Source: an uncultured Pseudodesulfovibrio sp.
Lineage (GTDB): Bacteria; Desulfobacterota; Desulfovibrionia; Desulfovibrionales; Desulfovibrionaceae
Direction of reading: 5' to 3'
DNA length: 64,000 nucleotides
Assembly (NCBI RefSeq): GCF_963675635.1
Contig: NZ_OY776488.1
Location: forward strand, 3,306,001 to 3,370,000
Part shown: piece after piece, positions 63,740-64,000 of the stretch
Layout: every line of letters begins with the position of its first letter
Numbering within the stretch: position 1 is the first letter of the stretch
Position numbers and translations under genes: made by a program
The notes under the pieces: model-generated
Seen by the model: the letters and a program-made list of their open reading frames with translations, nothing else
Database searches by the model: none
Told to the model about the DNA's origin: nothing

Positions 63740-64000
63740 GTGATATCTTCTCTACGTGATCCTGTCAGCGGATTGACCCATTGCATTGCGGCTGTCTTTG
63801 CTGTGCTCGGCACGGTGCTGCTCATTATGCGCTCTATCAATCCCGCCATGCCGTGGCACATCGTCACCTTTTCCATTTTTGGAGGAGGTATGATTCTGCT
63901 GTATACGGCCAGCACGCTGTATCATTGGCTTCCCGTATCTGAAGAGTGGATTCGTGTCCTGCGTCGGGTGGATCATTCCATGATCTTCTTTTACATCGCA
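63740..64000 (+). CDS. Hemolysin III / PAQR-family membrane protein, N-terminal part (3' end outside window)
   Basis: GTG start at 63740 (GGAG 8 bases upstream); 87 residues to the window edge. The start DPVSGLTHCIAAVF, a TASTLYHWLP segment and RRVDHSMIFFYIA carry the conserved His of the PAQR/hemolysin III (YqfA) family. Membrane segments are visible at about 12-29 and 43-60. Such proteins are often called hemolysin III, but most have no shown hemolytic role. Confidence 0.85.
   Translation, partial: MISSLRDPVSGLTHCIAAVFAVLGTVLLIMRSINPAMPWHIVTFSIFGGGMILLYTASTLYHWLPVSEEWIRVLRRVDHSMIFFYIA

Noticed and set aside
1-64000. tRNA, rRNA, CRISPR arrays, insertion sequences, prophage genes
   Set aside because: I looked for tRNA T-arms, spaced direct repeats, transposase and integrase motifs and found none.

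Overview
The window reads as a chromosomal segment of a Gram-negative, sulfate-reducer-like bacterium. I read it as a member of the Desulfovibrionaceae (Desulfovibrio/Pseudodesulfovibrio type). The basis is protein resemblance and gene neighbourhoods recalled from that family: nusB-leuS beside rib genes, yceD-rpmF-plsX-fabH-fabG-acpP-fabF followed by glyA, and a complete dcw cluster. This was not tested by a search. Almost all of it is core chromosome: no rRNA, tRNA, CRISPR array, insertion sequence or phage gene was seen.

Layout. 1-8.5 kb: end of nusB and leuS (+), then a minus-strand block with a DUF5684-like membrane protein, an isochorismatase-fold hydrolase, ribE, an orphan solute-binding protein, a TetR regulator with a methyltransferase, ribD and dCMP deaminase. 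8.7-13.9 kb: an FmdB zinc ribbon, then a ZraP/ZraS/ZraR-like envelope or metal stress module with a sigma-54 promoter and a heme-b-like membrane protein. 13.9-20.4 kb: a GNCQ-motif protein, a metallo-beta-lactamase hydrolase, an OprD-like porin, an HDOD protein, a NifU-like scaffold and gltX. 20.6-22.5 kb: a SHOCT protein with a second, near-identical sigma-54 promoter, an orphan solute-binding protein and rpmB. 22.7-29.6 kb: the fatty-acid operon and glyA. 29.8-32 kb: a hypothetical, a VanX-like dipeptidase and another solute-binding protein. 32-50.7 kb: radical SAM gene and the whole dcw cluster (mraZ to ftsZ, minus strand). 51-64 kb: pyk with an HD-GYP protein, a methyltransferase, a CBS protein, a DUF3108 protein, an HTH-PAS-kinase fusion, a tandem pair of small paralogues, rlmD, a fourth solute-binding protein, a YfbR-like HD protein, cbiM with a cbiL/nikL-like gene, an Rrf2 regulator and the start of a hemolysin-III/PAQR gene.

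How they work together. The dcw operon makes lipid II (MurC-G, MraY) and the septal ring (FtsZ, A, Q, L, I, W); MraZ probably controls it through five phased boxes in front of its own gene. The yceD-fabF operon joins ribosomal protein L32 to fatty-acid initiation and elongation. The most original material is regulatory: (i) two sigma-54 promoters sharing an 18-base core and a TGTGCA half-site cluster, which tie a SHOCT protein 11 kb away to the ZraSR-like system; (ii) a TetR promoter with one operator exactly in the -35/-10 spacer and a second 31 bp upstream; (iii) a one-protein HTH-PAS-histidine kinase; (iv) a NikR-like box over the -10 of cbiM.
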